DNA of 42,073 nt, from the IMG/VR virus record IMGVR_UViG_3300035099_000081, positions 1 through 42,073 of that record. One strand, written 5' to 3'. Positions 23,212 to 31,600 of the stretch are shown here, one piece after another. A model generated the notes under the pieces. That model had not been told where the DNA came from, searched no databases, and was given only the letters and a program-made list of their open reading frames with translations. Positions within the stretch are counted from its first letter, which is position 1. Each line of letters opens with the position of its first letter. A program made the position numbers and the translations under genes. This DNA is from a virus.

Positions 23212-23270
23212 CCTCCTTGTGGTCGCAGGCGGCAGAGGAGGTGCCGCTCCGAATGGCTAGAGCCGCCTGC
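23212..23270 (-). promoter_or_regulatory. Leader hairpin with anti-ribosome-site loop
   Basis: The arms GCAGGCGGC and GCCGCCTGC (23225-23233 and 23262-23270) form a perfect 9-bp stem directly after the stop of the C2H2 protein. Its loop holds CCTCCT (minus strand, 23241-23236), complementary to the AGGAGG (23217-23212) of the next gene. Possible translational control; no U-run, so not a classic terminator. Confidence 0.45.
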
Positions 23271-23271
23271 T

Positions 23272-23901
23272 CTACTTGTCTTGTCTCTTGTGCTCTGTCA
23301 GGTGTGCGTTCAGCTTGAAGGCATTGGTAAATCCCTCCCCGCACCGTCCGCAAACGTAGTCGCCAGCCTTGGCTTTGTCACGGGCGGGCGGCCTCATCCC
23401 CTCCACTAGGATACCGCCGAGTTCTCTCATGCCCAGGCGGTCCTTGTGCATGACCTTGATGTGCTGCTCCTTGGCGGCGGGTGTCGGCAGGTCGCTCCGG
23501 TCGCAATACTCGCAGTGCTGCGGGCCAGGCAAGTCCAACCCATCGAGTTGCGGGAAGGTGACTGGCTGGGCACCGATCCAGCAGGCCCGCGTGTGATTCT
23601 GGTGCGTCGGGCCGAGGGCGAGTCCGCAGGTAGGAACGAGCGGCGGCGAGTTGTGAAACCCCATCGCCACGACCTGCTCGACCGGCAGCAGGTGGGCACC
23701 GCCCCGCAGGAACAGGACTTCAAGCGGGTGCTCCATGTAGTACCGGCCCCAGAAGAATGTCCCTATCTCGTGGAGAAACTGCCAGCCCTGCTCCTCGTAC
23801 TTCAACCGCTCCAGACTGTCTGCAGAACTAGGCTCGATCCAGCCGTTGTCCTGCCGGTAGTAGCCGTGGACGCCTCTGCTCGTGGTTGCTTCAGTGACCA
23901 T
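23272..23901 (-). CDS. Phage protein with two C2H2 zinc fingers
   Basis: A 209-aa protein. The first 110 residues carry Trp/Tyr/Phe-rich stretches (FFWGRYYMEHPLEVLFLRGG). Finger 1 uses Cys130, Cys133, His147, His152. Finger 2, YVCGRCGEGFTNAFKLNAHL, uses Cys184, Cys187, His200, His204 with exact classical C2H2 spacing. C2H2 fingers are typical of eukaryotes and rare in phages. Placed between capsid and decoration genes, it may be a virion protein or a late regulator. Confidence 0.65.
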   Translation of the reverse strand: MVTEATTSRGVHGYYRQDNGWIEPSSADSLERLKYEEQGWQFLHEIGTFFWGRYYMEHPLEVLFLRGGAHLLPVEQVVAMGFHNSPPLVPTCGLALGPTHQNHTRACWIGAQPVTFPQLDGLDLPGPQHCEYCDRSDLPTPAAKEQHIKVMHKDRLGMRELGGILVEGMRPPARDKAKAGDYVCGRCGEGFTNAFKLNAHLTEHKRQDK

Positions 23902-24259
23902 TAGGATGCACCTCTATGGGAATCTCTGGCCTCACGAAAAGCCCCGCCAACCTGTACCTCCAAGCCTCACACTGACTGAGCGGGGGCACATCAATGACAT
24001 ACTCCCCCGGAGTACCTGTCTGGTGAGAGCGTTTGGGCACCGTGGGGAAGTCTAGGGCTGGCGCTGGGCCTTCCAACTCAAGGCCGTGGCCAAGGTAGCG
24101 CCAGCCCCGCTTCTCCATGTCCCGTATGAACCTCAGTCCAGCTTCTATCTTCGCCCGTTCCAGGTGCCGCGCCTTGGGATATGCCGGTACGTCAAAGGCA
24201 CATCGTAACCGGTAGGCCACGGGCGGCCTCTCAGGGCGGACTCGGATAGCCGGACTCAT
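23891..24259 (-). CDS. Hypothetical head-region protein
   Basis: A 122-aa protein starting one base after the capsid stop, basic and Pro-rich at the N-terminus (RVRPERPPVAYRLRC), with a helical middle (IEAGLRFIRDMEKRGWRYLG). No family recognised. The position suggests head completion; there is no sequence motif to confirm this. Confidence 0.55.
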   Translation of the reverse strand: MSPAIRVRPERPPVAYRLRCAFDVPAYPKARHLERAKIEAGLRFIRDMEKRGWRYLGHGLELEGPAPALDFPTVPKRSHQTGTPGEYVIDVPPLSQCEAWRYRLAGLFVRPEIPIEVHPNGH

Positions 24260-24260
24260 C

Positions 24261-25130
24261 TTACTTGACGCTCTGAAGCCTTACAGACCACAGGCGAGAG
24301 TTCGTCGTGGCGGCTGCGGCCTCATCTGCCTCCAGTCGCTCAAAGACGCCATAGATCACGTCCATGACCGCTATCCACGCGAGATCGAGCGGCGAGTAGT
24401 CCAGGTGAACCGACGGGGGCCGCTGGATGACCTTGATGTAGTGGCCCTCGCTGAACCAGCAGCCCGAGCTGCTCGGTGCAGTCCCCGATGTGAGCTGCGA
24501 GACGTAAACGTCCGCACCGTAGAGGTTCCCCACCTTCGCCTGGGCCACGGCGCTACCACCTTGGTCCCCCGTATAAAGCTGGTTGACGAACTTCTCGGTC
24601 TTCAGGAACCCACCGTAGGTCGCTGGCGCAACAACGATGTGCTGAGGCGACGGCGCGGCGGAATCCTTGAGGTACTGCCAGGCGCGGATGAGGTTGTCGT
24701 CCGACAACTCGGCACCCAGCGTCCCGACTGTCTGGGTAGTGTTGTTGGCGAACAGGGCGCCCGCATCCGAGTCGATGGCCCGTGACAGGGCGTAGGAACC
24801 AGCCATCGTGCTCTCGGCCCTCAGGTCGTAGCGCGACTGAATCTCGGCGATGTCCTCGATGCGCTGTGCAGTGGCCTTCTGGGTGGTGACCTGGAACGTC
24901 TGCTCGGTCTCCGTGATCGCTTCCGGCGTAAGGGCTGTGCCCGCAGACTTGGTGTTCGCAGTCAGGTTGTGGCGCGACGGCAGGTGAAGCGTGTCGCCTG
25001 TCCGGAGGTCAGCCGACCTGTCCTGGAACAGGGCCGCGATCACAAGGTCATACTGAACAGCGCGGTTCAGTTCTGGCGACCAGACTTCCTCGATCTGGAC
25101 CGCCGCTGTGGTGACTGTTACGTTAGCCAT
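24261..25130 (-). CDS. Major capsid protein
   Basis: A 289-aa protein with the profile of HK97-fold-type phage capsid proteins: VQIEEVWSPELNRAVQYDLV at the N-terminus, a DTLHLPSRHNLTA strand, ALSRAIDSDAGALFANNT helix, PQHIVVAPATYGGFLKTEKF and a C-terminal YIKVIQRPPSVHLDY / AWIAVMDVIYGVFE. It directly follows the scaffold gene. ATG 25130 has AAGGAG about 8 bases upstream. It forms the icosahedral shell. Confidence 0.85.
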   Translation of the reverse strand: MANVTVTTAAVQIEEVWSPELNRAVQYDLVIAALFQDRSADLRTGDTLHLPSRHNLTANTKSAGTALTPEAITETEQTFQVTTQKATAQRIEDIAEIQSRYDLRAESTMAGSYALSRAIDSDAGALFANNTTQTVGTLGAELSDDNLIRAWQYLKDSAAPSPQHIVVAPATYGGFLKTEKFVNQLYTGDQGGSAVAQAKVGNLYGADVYVSQLTSGTAPSSSGCWFSEGHYIKVIQRPPSVHLDYSPLDLAWIAVMDVIYGVFERLEADEAAAATTNSRLWSVRLQSVK

Positions 25131-25134
25131 CTAT

Positions 25135-26013
25135 CTAGCTCCTTGACCGCATTCTGCGGTCGAAGTCTTCTTTCACCATACGGTCGATTTCCGCTGGCGA
25201 GAGCTTTGCGCTCTCTTCGGGGGTCATGGCTCGGTACGCTTCTAGCGTGAGCGTGCCGACCGGGGCTCCGCCCCGACCTGCCGGTGGGGGCGCTCCTGGC
25301 CGACTAGCGGCGGCTGCCTGAGCTGCCGCGAGGGCCTCAGCCAGCTTGTCCTGACCCTTCGTCTTCCGCTCGACCTCGGCCAGGGCCTTTTCGTAGCCCT
25401 GGCGCTCCCGAACGTCGCCGTAACGGGTCAGGTGCTCGCGGAACCACCTGTCGAAGTGGCTGCCGTCCACGCGCCGCAGGGCCTCAATCTCCTCCTCGCC
25501 GTACTCGGCAAAGGCTTGGGTGCCGCGAATCACCTTGAAGGCCGCCTGCCTGAGTTCGTGATCCTTGGCCTCCTCAACCAGTGCCCGCAACTTCGGGAGG
25601 TTGTGGGTCGCTGCGGTTATGTCAACATCTGGGCTAGACAGCTCCTTGACTAGGCGGTCGCGCTCCTCCACGACCTCTGCGTACCGCTCATCGTCCCTGC
25701 TTCTAGCGGCAAGTTCGTTGAGCGCCTCCTGCTGGCCCCTCTGGCGGGCGCGACCCTGGATGTCCTTCACGAGCGCCGCCCGTTCGAGCGCGTCCCGCTT
25801 GAACATGCTCAGGATGCCCTCTATCACTTCGGGGTCATCGACCGAACTCGCTATCTGCTTCAGAAGCTCCAATCCCTGCTCGCTAGTCGCTGCTCCCGTG
25901 CCAGACTCGGACTGCGGCGTCTCACCGTCCTGTGATATGACCGGTTCCGGTGTCGCAACAGCGCCGGCATCAGGTTCGGCGACCGGGGCCTTGGTGCCTT
26001 CATCGCCAGCCAT
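25135..26013 (-). CDS. Capsid scaffolding protein
   Basis: A 292-aa acidic protein with long helices and coiled-coil potential (YAEVVEERDRLVKELSS, EKALAEVERKTKGQDKLAEA) and a basic C-terminal end (VKEDFDRRMRSRS), the standard layout of scaffolds whose tail binds the capsid protein. ATG 26013 has AAAGGAGG five bases upstream. It lies directly before the major capsid gene and behind its own promoter at 26132-26160. Confidence 0.8.
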   Translation of the reverse strand: MAGDEGTKAPVAEPDAGAVATPEPVISQDGETPQSESGTGAATSEQGLELLKQIASSVDDPEVIEGILSMFKRDALERAALVKDIQGRARQRGQQEALNELAARSRDDERYAEVVEERDRLVKELSSPDVDITAATHNLPKLRALVEEAKDHELRQAAFKVIRGTQAFAEYGEEEIEALRRVDGSHFDRWFREHLTRYGDVRERQGYEKALAEVERKTKGQDKLAEALAAAQAAAASRPGAPPPAGRGGAPVGTLTLEAYRAMTPEESAKLSPAEIDRMVKEDFDRRMRSRS

Positions 26014-26087
26014 GTGGCCTCCTTTGTTAGCGCGGGCCGCCGAGGGGCGGGGTGCGCGACCTACCACTTAGGCGGCCCGCATACAAA

Positions 26088-26160
26088 GACAGAGGGGCGC
26101 ACGAAGAATCGCGCACCCCTCTTTAGATCGCACTATCGCAGAAAGTGCTTGCCGCGTCAA
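26088..26160 (-). promoter_or_regulatory. Promoter plus leader hairpin upstream of scaffold
   Basis: On the minus strand TTGACG (26160-26155), 17 bases, GATAGT (26137-26132), then GCGATCT and a hairpin of about 13 bp (two G-U pairs, loop AUUCUU) between 26126 and 26095. The same sequence of elements occurs before large terminase (36833-36892). The hairpin is followed by a modest T-rich run, so it could also attenuate read-through. The 154-bp gap 26014-26167 holds nothing else obvious. Confidence 0.65.
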
Positions 26161-26167
26161 GTACTCC

Positions 26168-28396
26168 TCACTTTACCTTACCCACGGCCACGGCACCCCC
26201 AGTAGCAGGGGCCGCCGATGACCCAGCGGCGGAGATCAGGCCCTCGCGCAGGCGTCTCCGCCTTTTCTGTTCCTCTGTCTCGAACTCGCCCGCTGCGGCA
26301 CGTGCCGCCAGTTGGGGATAGCGGGCCGCAATCGAGGCGCGCTGCGCCTGATATTGCGCCTGCGTCTGCGTACCGAGCGGCCCTGGTGCCCCCAGGAACG
26401 CCTGAGCCATAGCCCGCTGCGCGACCATCCCGCCAGTCGGCGTGTACCCGTACATACCCCCAGGCTGGCCCGCCCACTCAAACAATCCCTGATAGCCACC
26501 AGTCTGGCCCATCGGGCCGCCAACTCTGGCCGTTGCCCCGTGAGGCCCGCCGGTGATCTCCGTGTAGCCGTAGGTGCCAGGGATTGGTTCGCGGCCAGAG
26601 ACGTAGTATTCCGGCTGACTTAGTTTCTCTAGGTCGCGCCGCAGTTCGTCCGCAGTCCCGCCCCCAAACAGGCCAGGGAACTCGCTCTGGAGATACTGGT
26701 CGGGGGCGAGGTATTGGCCCCGCGCACGCGCCTCGGCCTTCGCCACCTTGTACATCGCCTCGATCTGGTCGTAGGGGACACTCGGCTTGATGGCTTCGGG
26801 AATCTGCTGCCACGCCTTGTAGGCCGCCACGTTCACGTCATTCTTCAGATTGAAGAGGGCGACCTGCTCCGGCCTCATCGCAGCGGGGGCGGTGTAGCCC
26901 ATCTGCCAGGCGTCCCACACCGCGTCGGCACTGCCGAGCTTCTGGATAGCTAGGGCGAGATCATCCGGGCTCATGTTCATCTGTTTCGCCAGTTGTAGGT
27001 CTGGGATCGTCAAGCTTTTGTTTCTGTACCAAGCCTCTAGGTCAGTCCAGTCAAGACCGTACTGCTTCAGCCTGGCCTCCGTGTCGGCCATCTGCTTCTC
27101 CCACCACTGGCGGGGCTTCTGGCCAGCAGCGACGACGGCCTTTATGTCCTCGCCCGTGAGGTTGAGCTTGAGTGCGTCCTCGACTTCTGAGGCCGACCAG
27201 TCCGTACCGTACTTTGTATTGAACTGGCGGCGGTCCATCTCCCGCTGAATGGCGAACGCATCTTGGTGGGTGTCCACAGCCTCGATGTAGGCTTCACGCG
27301 ACACACCATAGGGCGCGTAGTTGAAGCCGTAGTCGTTCTCCTCATCGGCGGTGAGGGTGCGGCGGGCTACGACGGCAGGGAGACCCGTGGGCAGACCATG
27401 CACGGTCACCCCTGGGGCGGCACCGCCGCCGCCTGTCTCCCCCGCCTTGGCGGCTATACGATCACGACCGCCGTAGATATTAACCGCCTCATCGATAGTA
27501 AGACCCTTGTGCCAGCCACCAACACGTTCGGCGTTAGCGACAGCCAGGGTCGCCGCACCCAACGGATCGGAGTTCCATAGGGCGTCGGGAATCTCCTGGA
27601 CAGCCCTCAGATAGGTGGCCTCGCCGCCAACGTGCTCGTGGAGCATGAATTGGACGGCCCGCACGGGGTCTTCGGCCTCGGCTTGGGTGAGGCCGCGAAT
27701 CTGGAAGGGGCCGAAGGCCGTACCCTCGTCCCCCGCGGTCCACGGCCCGATGACGCCGCCGCCTTCCAGGCCCGCGCCGAGAAGCATGGCCGAGCGGACA
27801 CGGTCACGGGTCACGGGCTCAAGGTTTGCCGTGGCGTCCCAGATAGCCTGGCCTAGTGGGTTATTCGGGGCTGGGGCCGGTAGCCCTGCTGTCGGCAGAC
27901 CGGCCTGTGCGCGACGGACACCGATTTCACCACGCAGAGCCGCCGCTGCCTCGGTCTGCGCGGCCCAATCTGCAACACCTTGCGCCGTGGGTATGGGGAT
28001 ACCCTGCTCGCCATTGCGGTACCGCGCGTAGAGATCGAGGGCTGGCTCGAAGTCGAGGCCCAGGAAGCGATAGATACTCGCTTGGTTTTCGGCTTCTGAG
28101 TCGCTTATCGTGCCGTAGTCCTTTGCGTGTAGCCTGTTCCAACGGTCGAGTAGGGCGACCTCCCGCGCATTCTTCGGGTCATTGCGCCAGGTGCGGACTC
28201 CAAGATTCGCAAGGGCGTCTGCAACGGCCTTCTTGGCCTCCTCGGAGGCATCAGAGGGAATCTGGCCCTTGGCCTGAGCCTCAGCTATCTCAGCGTCGGT
28301 GAGCGCGACGCGGTTCCCCTGGTCGTCTACCTGCCAACCGGTATCGTCACTCCACCACTCGTACTTCCCGTCCTGGGGATTCCATCGGGGAGTCAC
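26168..28396 (-). CDS. Large virion protein with lysozyme-like segment
   Basis: A 742-aa protein from GTG 28396 (GGGGTGAG three bases upstream). At about 205-310 it resembles goose-lysozyme/transglycosylase folds: SAMLLGAGLEGGGVIGPW with a candidate catalytic Glu, GTAFGPFQIRGL, then AATLAVANAERVGGW. The rest is helical with a Gly/Gln/Pro-rich C-terminus. Such proteins are usually carried in the particle and open the cell wall during DNA entry. It follows the 1581-aa protein. The family is inferred from motifs. Confidence 0.6.
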   Translation of the reverse strand: MTPRWNPQDGKYEWWSDDTGWQVDDQGNRVALTDAEIAEAQAKGQIPSDASEEAKKAVADALANLGVRTWRNDPKNAREVALLDRWNRLHAKDYGTISDSEAENQASIYRFLGLDFEPALDLYARYRNGEQGIPIPTAQGVADWAAQTEAAAALRGEIGVRRAQAGLPTAGLPAPAPNNPLGQAIWDATANLEPVTRDRVRSAMLLGAGLEGGGVIGPWTAGDEGTAFGPFQIRGLTQAEAEDPVRAVQFMLHEHVGGEATYLRAVQEIPDALWNSDPLGAATLAVANAERVGGWHKGLTIDEAVNIYGGRDRIAAKAGETGGGGAAPGVTVHGLPTGLPAVVARRTLTADEENDYGFNYAPYGVSREAYIEAVDTHQDAFAIQREMDRRQFNTKYGTDWSASEVEDALKLNLTGEDIKAVVAAGQKPRQWWEKQMADTEARLKQYGLDWTDLEAWYRNKSLTIPDLQLAKQMNMSPDDLALAIQKLGSADAVWDAWQMGYTAPAAMRPEQVALFNLKNDVNVAAYKAWQQIPEAIKPSVPYDQIEAMYKVAKAEARARGQYLAPDQYLQSEFPGLFGGGTADELRRDLEKLSQPEYYVSGREPIPGTYGYTEITGGPHGATARVGGPMGQTGGYQGLFEWAGQPGGMYGYTPTGGMVAQRAMAQAFLGAPGPLGTQTQAQYQAQRASIAARYPQLAARAAAGEFETEEQKRRRRLREGLISAAGSSAAPATGGAVAVGKVK

Positions 28397-28423
28397 AGTC
28401 TCACCCCCTGAACATTTGTTGCA

Positions 28424-28453
28424 TTGACAGTTCCTCGGAGACGGGCGCAGAAT
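28424..28453 (+). promoter_or_regulatory. Candidate plus-strand promoter inside the late operon
   Basis: TTGACA (28424-28429), 18 bases, CAGAAT (28448-28453; 4/6), ending 9 bases before ATG 28463. It lies in the 199-bp gap between the two giant virion genes and points opposite to them. Confidence 0.4.
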
Positions 28454-28462
28454 ACCCACACG

Positions 28463-28615
28463 ATGTCAGTACCGGGAGAACCCTGGGGCAAGGTCGGCGA
28501 CATCATAGAATGGGGCGCTATCGCCGTGATGGCGATATCGGGTGCGATCTGGACCGTCGCCACCCTCGCCCTTACCGTAGGTATATTGGTCGCCCTCATT
28601 CGCTGGCTCCTGTAA
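28463..28615 (+). CDS. 50-aa membrane peptide antisense to the late operon
   Basis: ATG 28463 opens 50 codons: a short polar start (MSVPGEPWGKVGDIIEWG) and then a long hydrophobic stretch (AIWTVATLALTVGILVALI) ending RWLL, one or two membrane helices. It is the only plus-strand gene between 798 and 39826, has its own candidate promoter, and overlaps the end of the 1581-aa gene tail to tail by 20 bases. It lacks a close ribosome site. It could be a holin-like or superinfection-control peptide; function unknown. Confidence 0.5.
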   Translation: MSVPGEPWGKVGDIIEWGAIAVMAISGAIWTVATLALTVGILVALIRWLL

Positions 28616-31600
28616 GGGCCTCGATGTCGGCCTTCCCCGGAACCTTGTAGCCCCACTTCAAAAGTAAGTCCAAGATCGCGGGGTGGGCATCGAGCCACGC
28701 CCTGCTTGCCCTGGAACTCAGGGCATCCATCGCCCTGACGATGGGATCGGCTCGGATCGTTACCTCAAGGATTGTCGCTCGCAAACCCGGGTCGAGGTCC
28801 TCGGAGATCGCGGGAAGGAGAGTAGTCCGAAGGTACGCTACGTAATCCTTGTAGGACGCGAAGGCTTCGTATTCCTTGGGCCGGACTGCCTTCCACATCT
28901 CGTCGCGTAGGTTCCACCAGCCGGAGTCCTCGATCTTCTGCCTATCCGACCGATATTCCGCCTCCAGCGGGTCATTAGAGGCCCGCTCCCAGGCCCGCAC
29001 AGCCGCGAACTCCTGCGAACTTGCCGTCACTTCCCACTGACTAATAAGGTGGTCCAATTCTTCAGGATCGAGTTCGCCGGTCAACGGGTCCACTGCCTTG
29101 TCGTAGGTCGCAGCTAGGTACTTGGCGATAACAGTTTTATCGTCGAAGTCCATGTTCGTCGTCGCGGCCACGAAGTTATCACGAGCCGAATTGACGCCCA
29201 TTCGGTAGGAATAGCCATCCTTGTCTTCTAGGTACTTCTGGCCCAGAGCGGCGATTGCTTCGTCCCGCGTCTGTTTCAGTTCCGCGTAAGGTTGTGTACG
29301 TGGGTTATTGAGCATCTCCTGTTGCCGTTCGTTCTCGTATGCCTGCCACTGGGACATCTGGCGAACTGAGTTCGGCACGACACCGGCGGCAATGGCCGCT
29401 TGATCATCCTTGCTGAGTGTTGGCGCGATCTTCTCCAGGAACATCTTTTCCTTTTCGGCGGCGGGCAGATCGTAGGAGTTAAAACCGAAGAATTGCTCGA
29501 TGAATCCCCTATACCCGTGTTCCTGCCCCGTGAGCGCCACCTGCGCCAGGATCGGCAGGAAAGGAAGACCAAGGCTCTTGAACCGCTGCTGAGTCGGCAT
29601 ATTCCCAGCCCAGAACCCAGAATTGGGCAGGTAGCCAAATCCAAAGATGAGAGGGATCGGCTGGGCGGCAGGGGTCAGCCGCGAGTATCCATATTGAGCC
29701 ACGGCACGGCCCAAGGCATTCGGGTCAAGGCCCACACCCGCCTCGCCTACTTTCCATAGGGTCGTCATTAGGGATTTCTGCGGAATAAGGCTATACCGGC
29801 GTCCCCTGATGGCAACGGTGGCCCAGTTCAGATTTCTCTCGAAGACTAGTTTGCCATCCTTCCAGCCAATCTTATTCCAAGGCAGCGGATTGTAGTCGAC
29901 ATCATCACCGAATGCTCTGTTTATCCCCCATCCTACGAGTCCAAGTGTGATCATCAGGTTGGTGATGCCGACCCACGCTGCGATCCGCTGCGTCGCGGTC
30001 GCGCCTGGACGGATCGTATTCGCCAACTGACTCACCAGGGCAAACTGGCTACGAGTGATGCGTGAGGACGTGAGCAGGTTATTCTCGATCTCGGCTCTTC
30101 CTAGACGAGTCGCGCCACGGCTCGTGCCACTGACAGCGTTGGCAAAATCCATCCAGCCCGCAATGACCTTGGGGTCATCTAGGTTCTGGCCGAGAAGTTT
30201 GCTGATCACGAGGCCGCCCTCAGCTGTTAGGTCGCGGGTATTGCCGAGAATCATTCCGTACTGAATCCCCGTCCACTTGTCGATCCCCGCCGAAAGGTAA
30301 GGATCGATTTTGTTGAGGCCAGGAATCCATTTCAGCAACGTCCCCGCGCCCTTGCGGAATGGAGCTTCGGCGCGTGGGTGGGCCAGGCCGTGGAGTTCAA
30401 AGAACATCTTCTCAGAGACATTCCGCTCACTCCAGACATCCACTCCTGCCCCAAGGAGGTTCAGGACACGATTGACCCCGCCTAAGACCTGGGCTACATG
30501 GCCGGTAGCGAGCGCTTGAAGCTCGTTGTATCCCGCCAGACCGGTGTCGAAGCCGAACGTCATGTTCCGCACAGGTGCCGCGAACTTGCCAAGGGTACGA
30601 ACCCATCCAGGGGCAGGCTCGAACAGGGCATCGACCTGCCATTTGACATCTGGTGGTGCCCACCAGCCCGCGAATAGTGGGTTTTGCAGACGAACCAGAC
30701 CAGCGGCTGCCTTCGGCTTCAACTTCGTGCCATAGACATCCAGAACGCTCTTGCGGAACAGGCGATAGGAGATGGCCTCATCCACTGCCCGCATGGCGTA
30801 CTCCCCGAGTTCTGCGGGACTCATATCCGCGAGTTCCTTGGGCCACGATTCAGAGAGGATAGCGTCTTCCAGGCTTGTGATCGTCCGGGGCTTCACCACC
30901 CCTGGACGGCCAAACGGGCGGCGGATACTCTCTAGGAACTCGATGTTATCCTGCCAGAGCCGTGGGAGGTATCGTTCACCGATAGCGAGAGGGGCTGCCG
31001 CCTTCGGATCGATTGCCTGGTACGTCGCGTACCGCGAGTACATGGCCTGGTCCATTTCGTCCATCATCTGCCGAAGTTCGGGCGAGATGCCGCGATAATA
31101 CTCAGGACGAAGATATAGATAGAAGGAACCGAGTTTGTCAGCGACAGGCTGATACTTCGCTGGCCCAGTGAACTGCAGTCCGGGAAGTTCCTCCTCCATA
31201 CGTTGTTGAATGGTGTTCCACCGTTCCAATAGCGACACACGCGTTTCACTCAGCGCCGTGCGGAGATTTCCTGCATTTTCCATCAACTGTCCAACTTTGC
31301 CAGGAACCGTGCCAGCAAAACGGGCTCCTAATTGGAGCAGGCGCTTTCTCCAAGGGGGCAGGTTGAGGAATGGTTCGTCCAGCTTCTCGATACGGGCAGC
31401 GTTCTCGAAATACACCCGGATGGTATTTATCTGCGTCTCGTCCCCGCCCATAGCACGGGCCTCTTCCACAATGTCATCGCCCACACGCCTGACATCCGCC
31501 TCATCAAGAGCCCTTATGGCTTGCTGGGCTTGTCGTTTTGCCACGCGTACATCCCGCTGTGCCTTGATGATTTCGTTCCGTGAGATCAGCGGCTCCGTCG

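Noticed and set aside
26091-26126. Intrinsic terminator after the 742-aa gene
   Set aside because: The stem is strong, but it lies just downstream of a promoter and a similar stem lies directly before the terminase start codon; a leader role explains both better, although attenuation is not excluded.
27868-27890. GGCCGGTAGCCCT match to the right-arm Q hairpin
   Set aside because: It lies within a coding region on the other strand context and lacks the neighbouring ribosome site, so it is probably coincidental.
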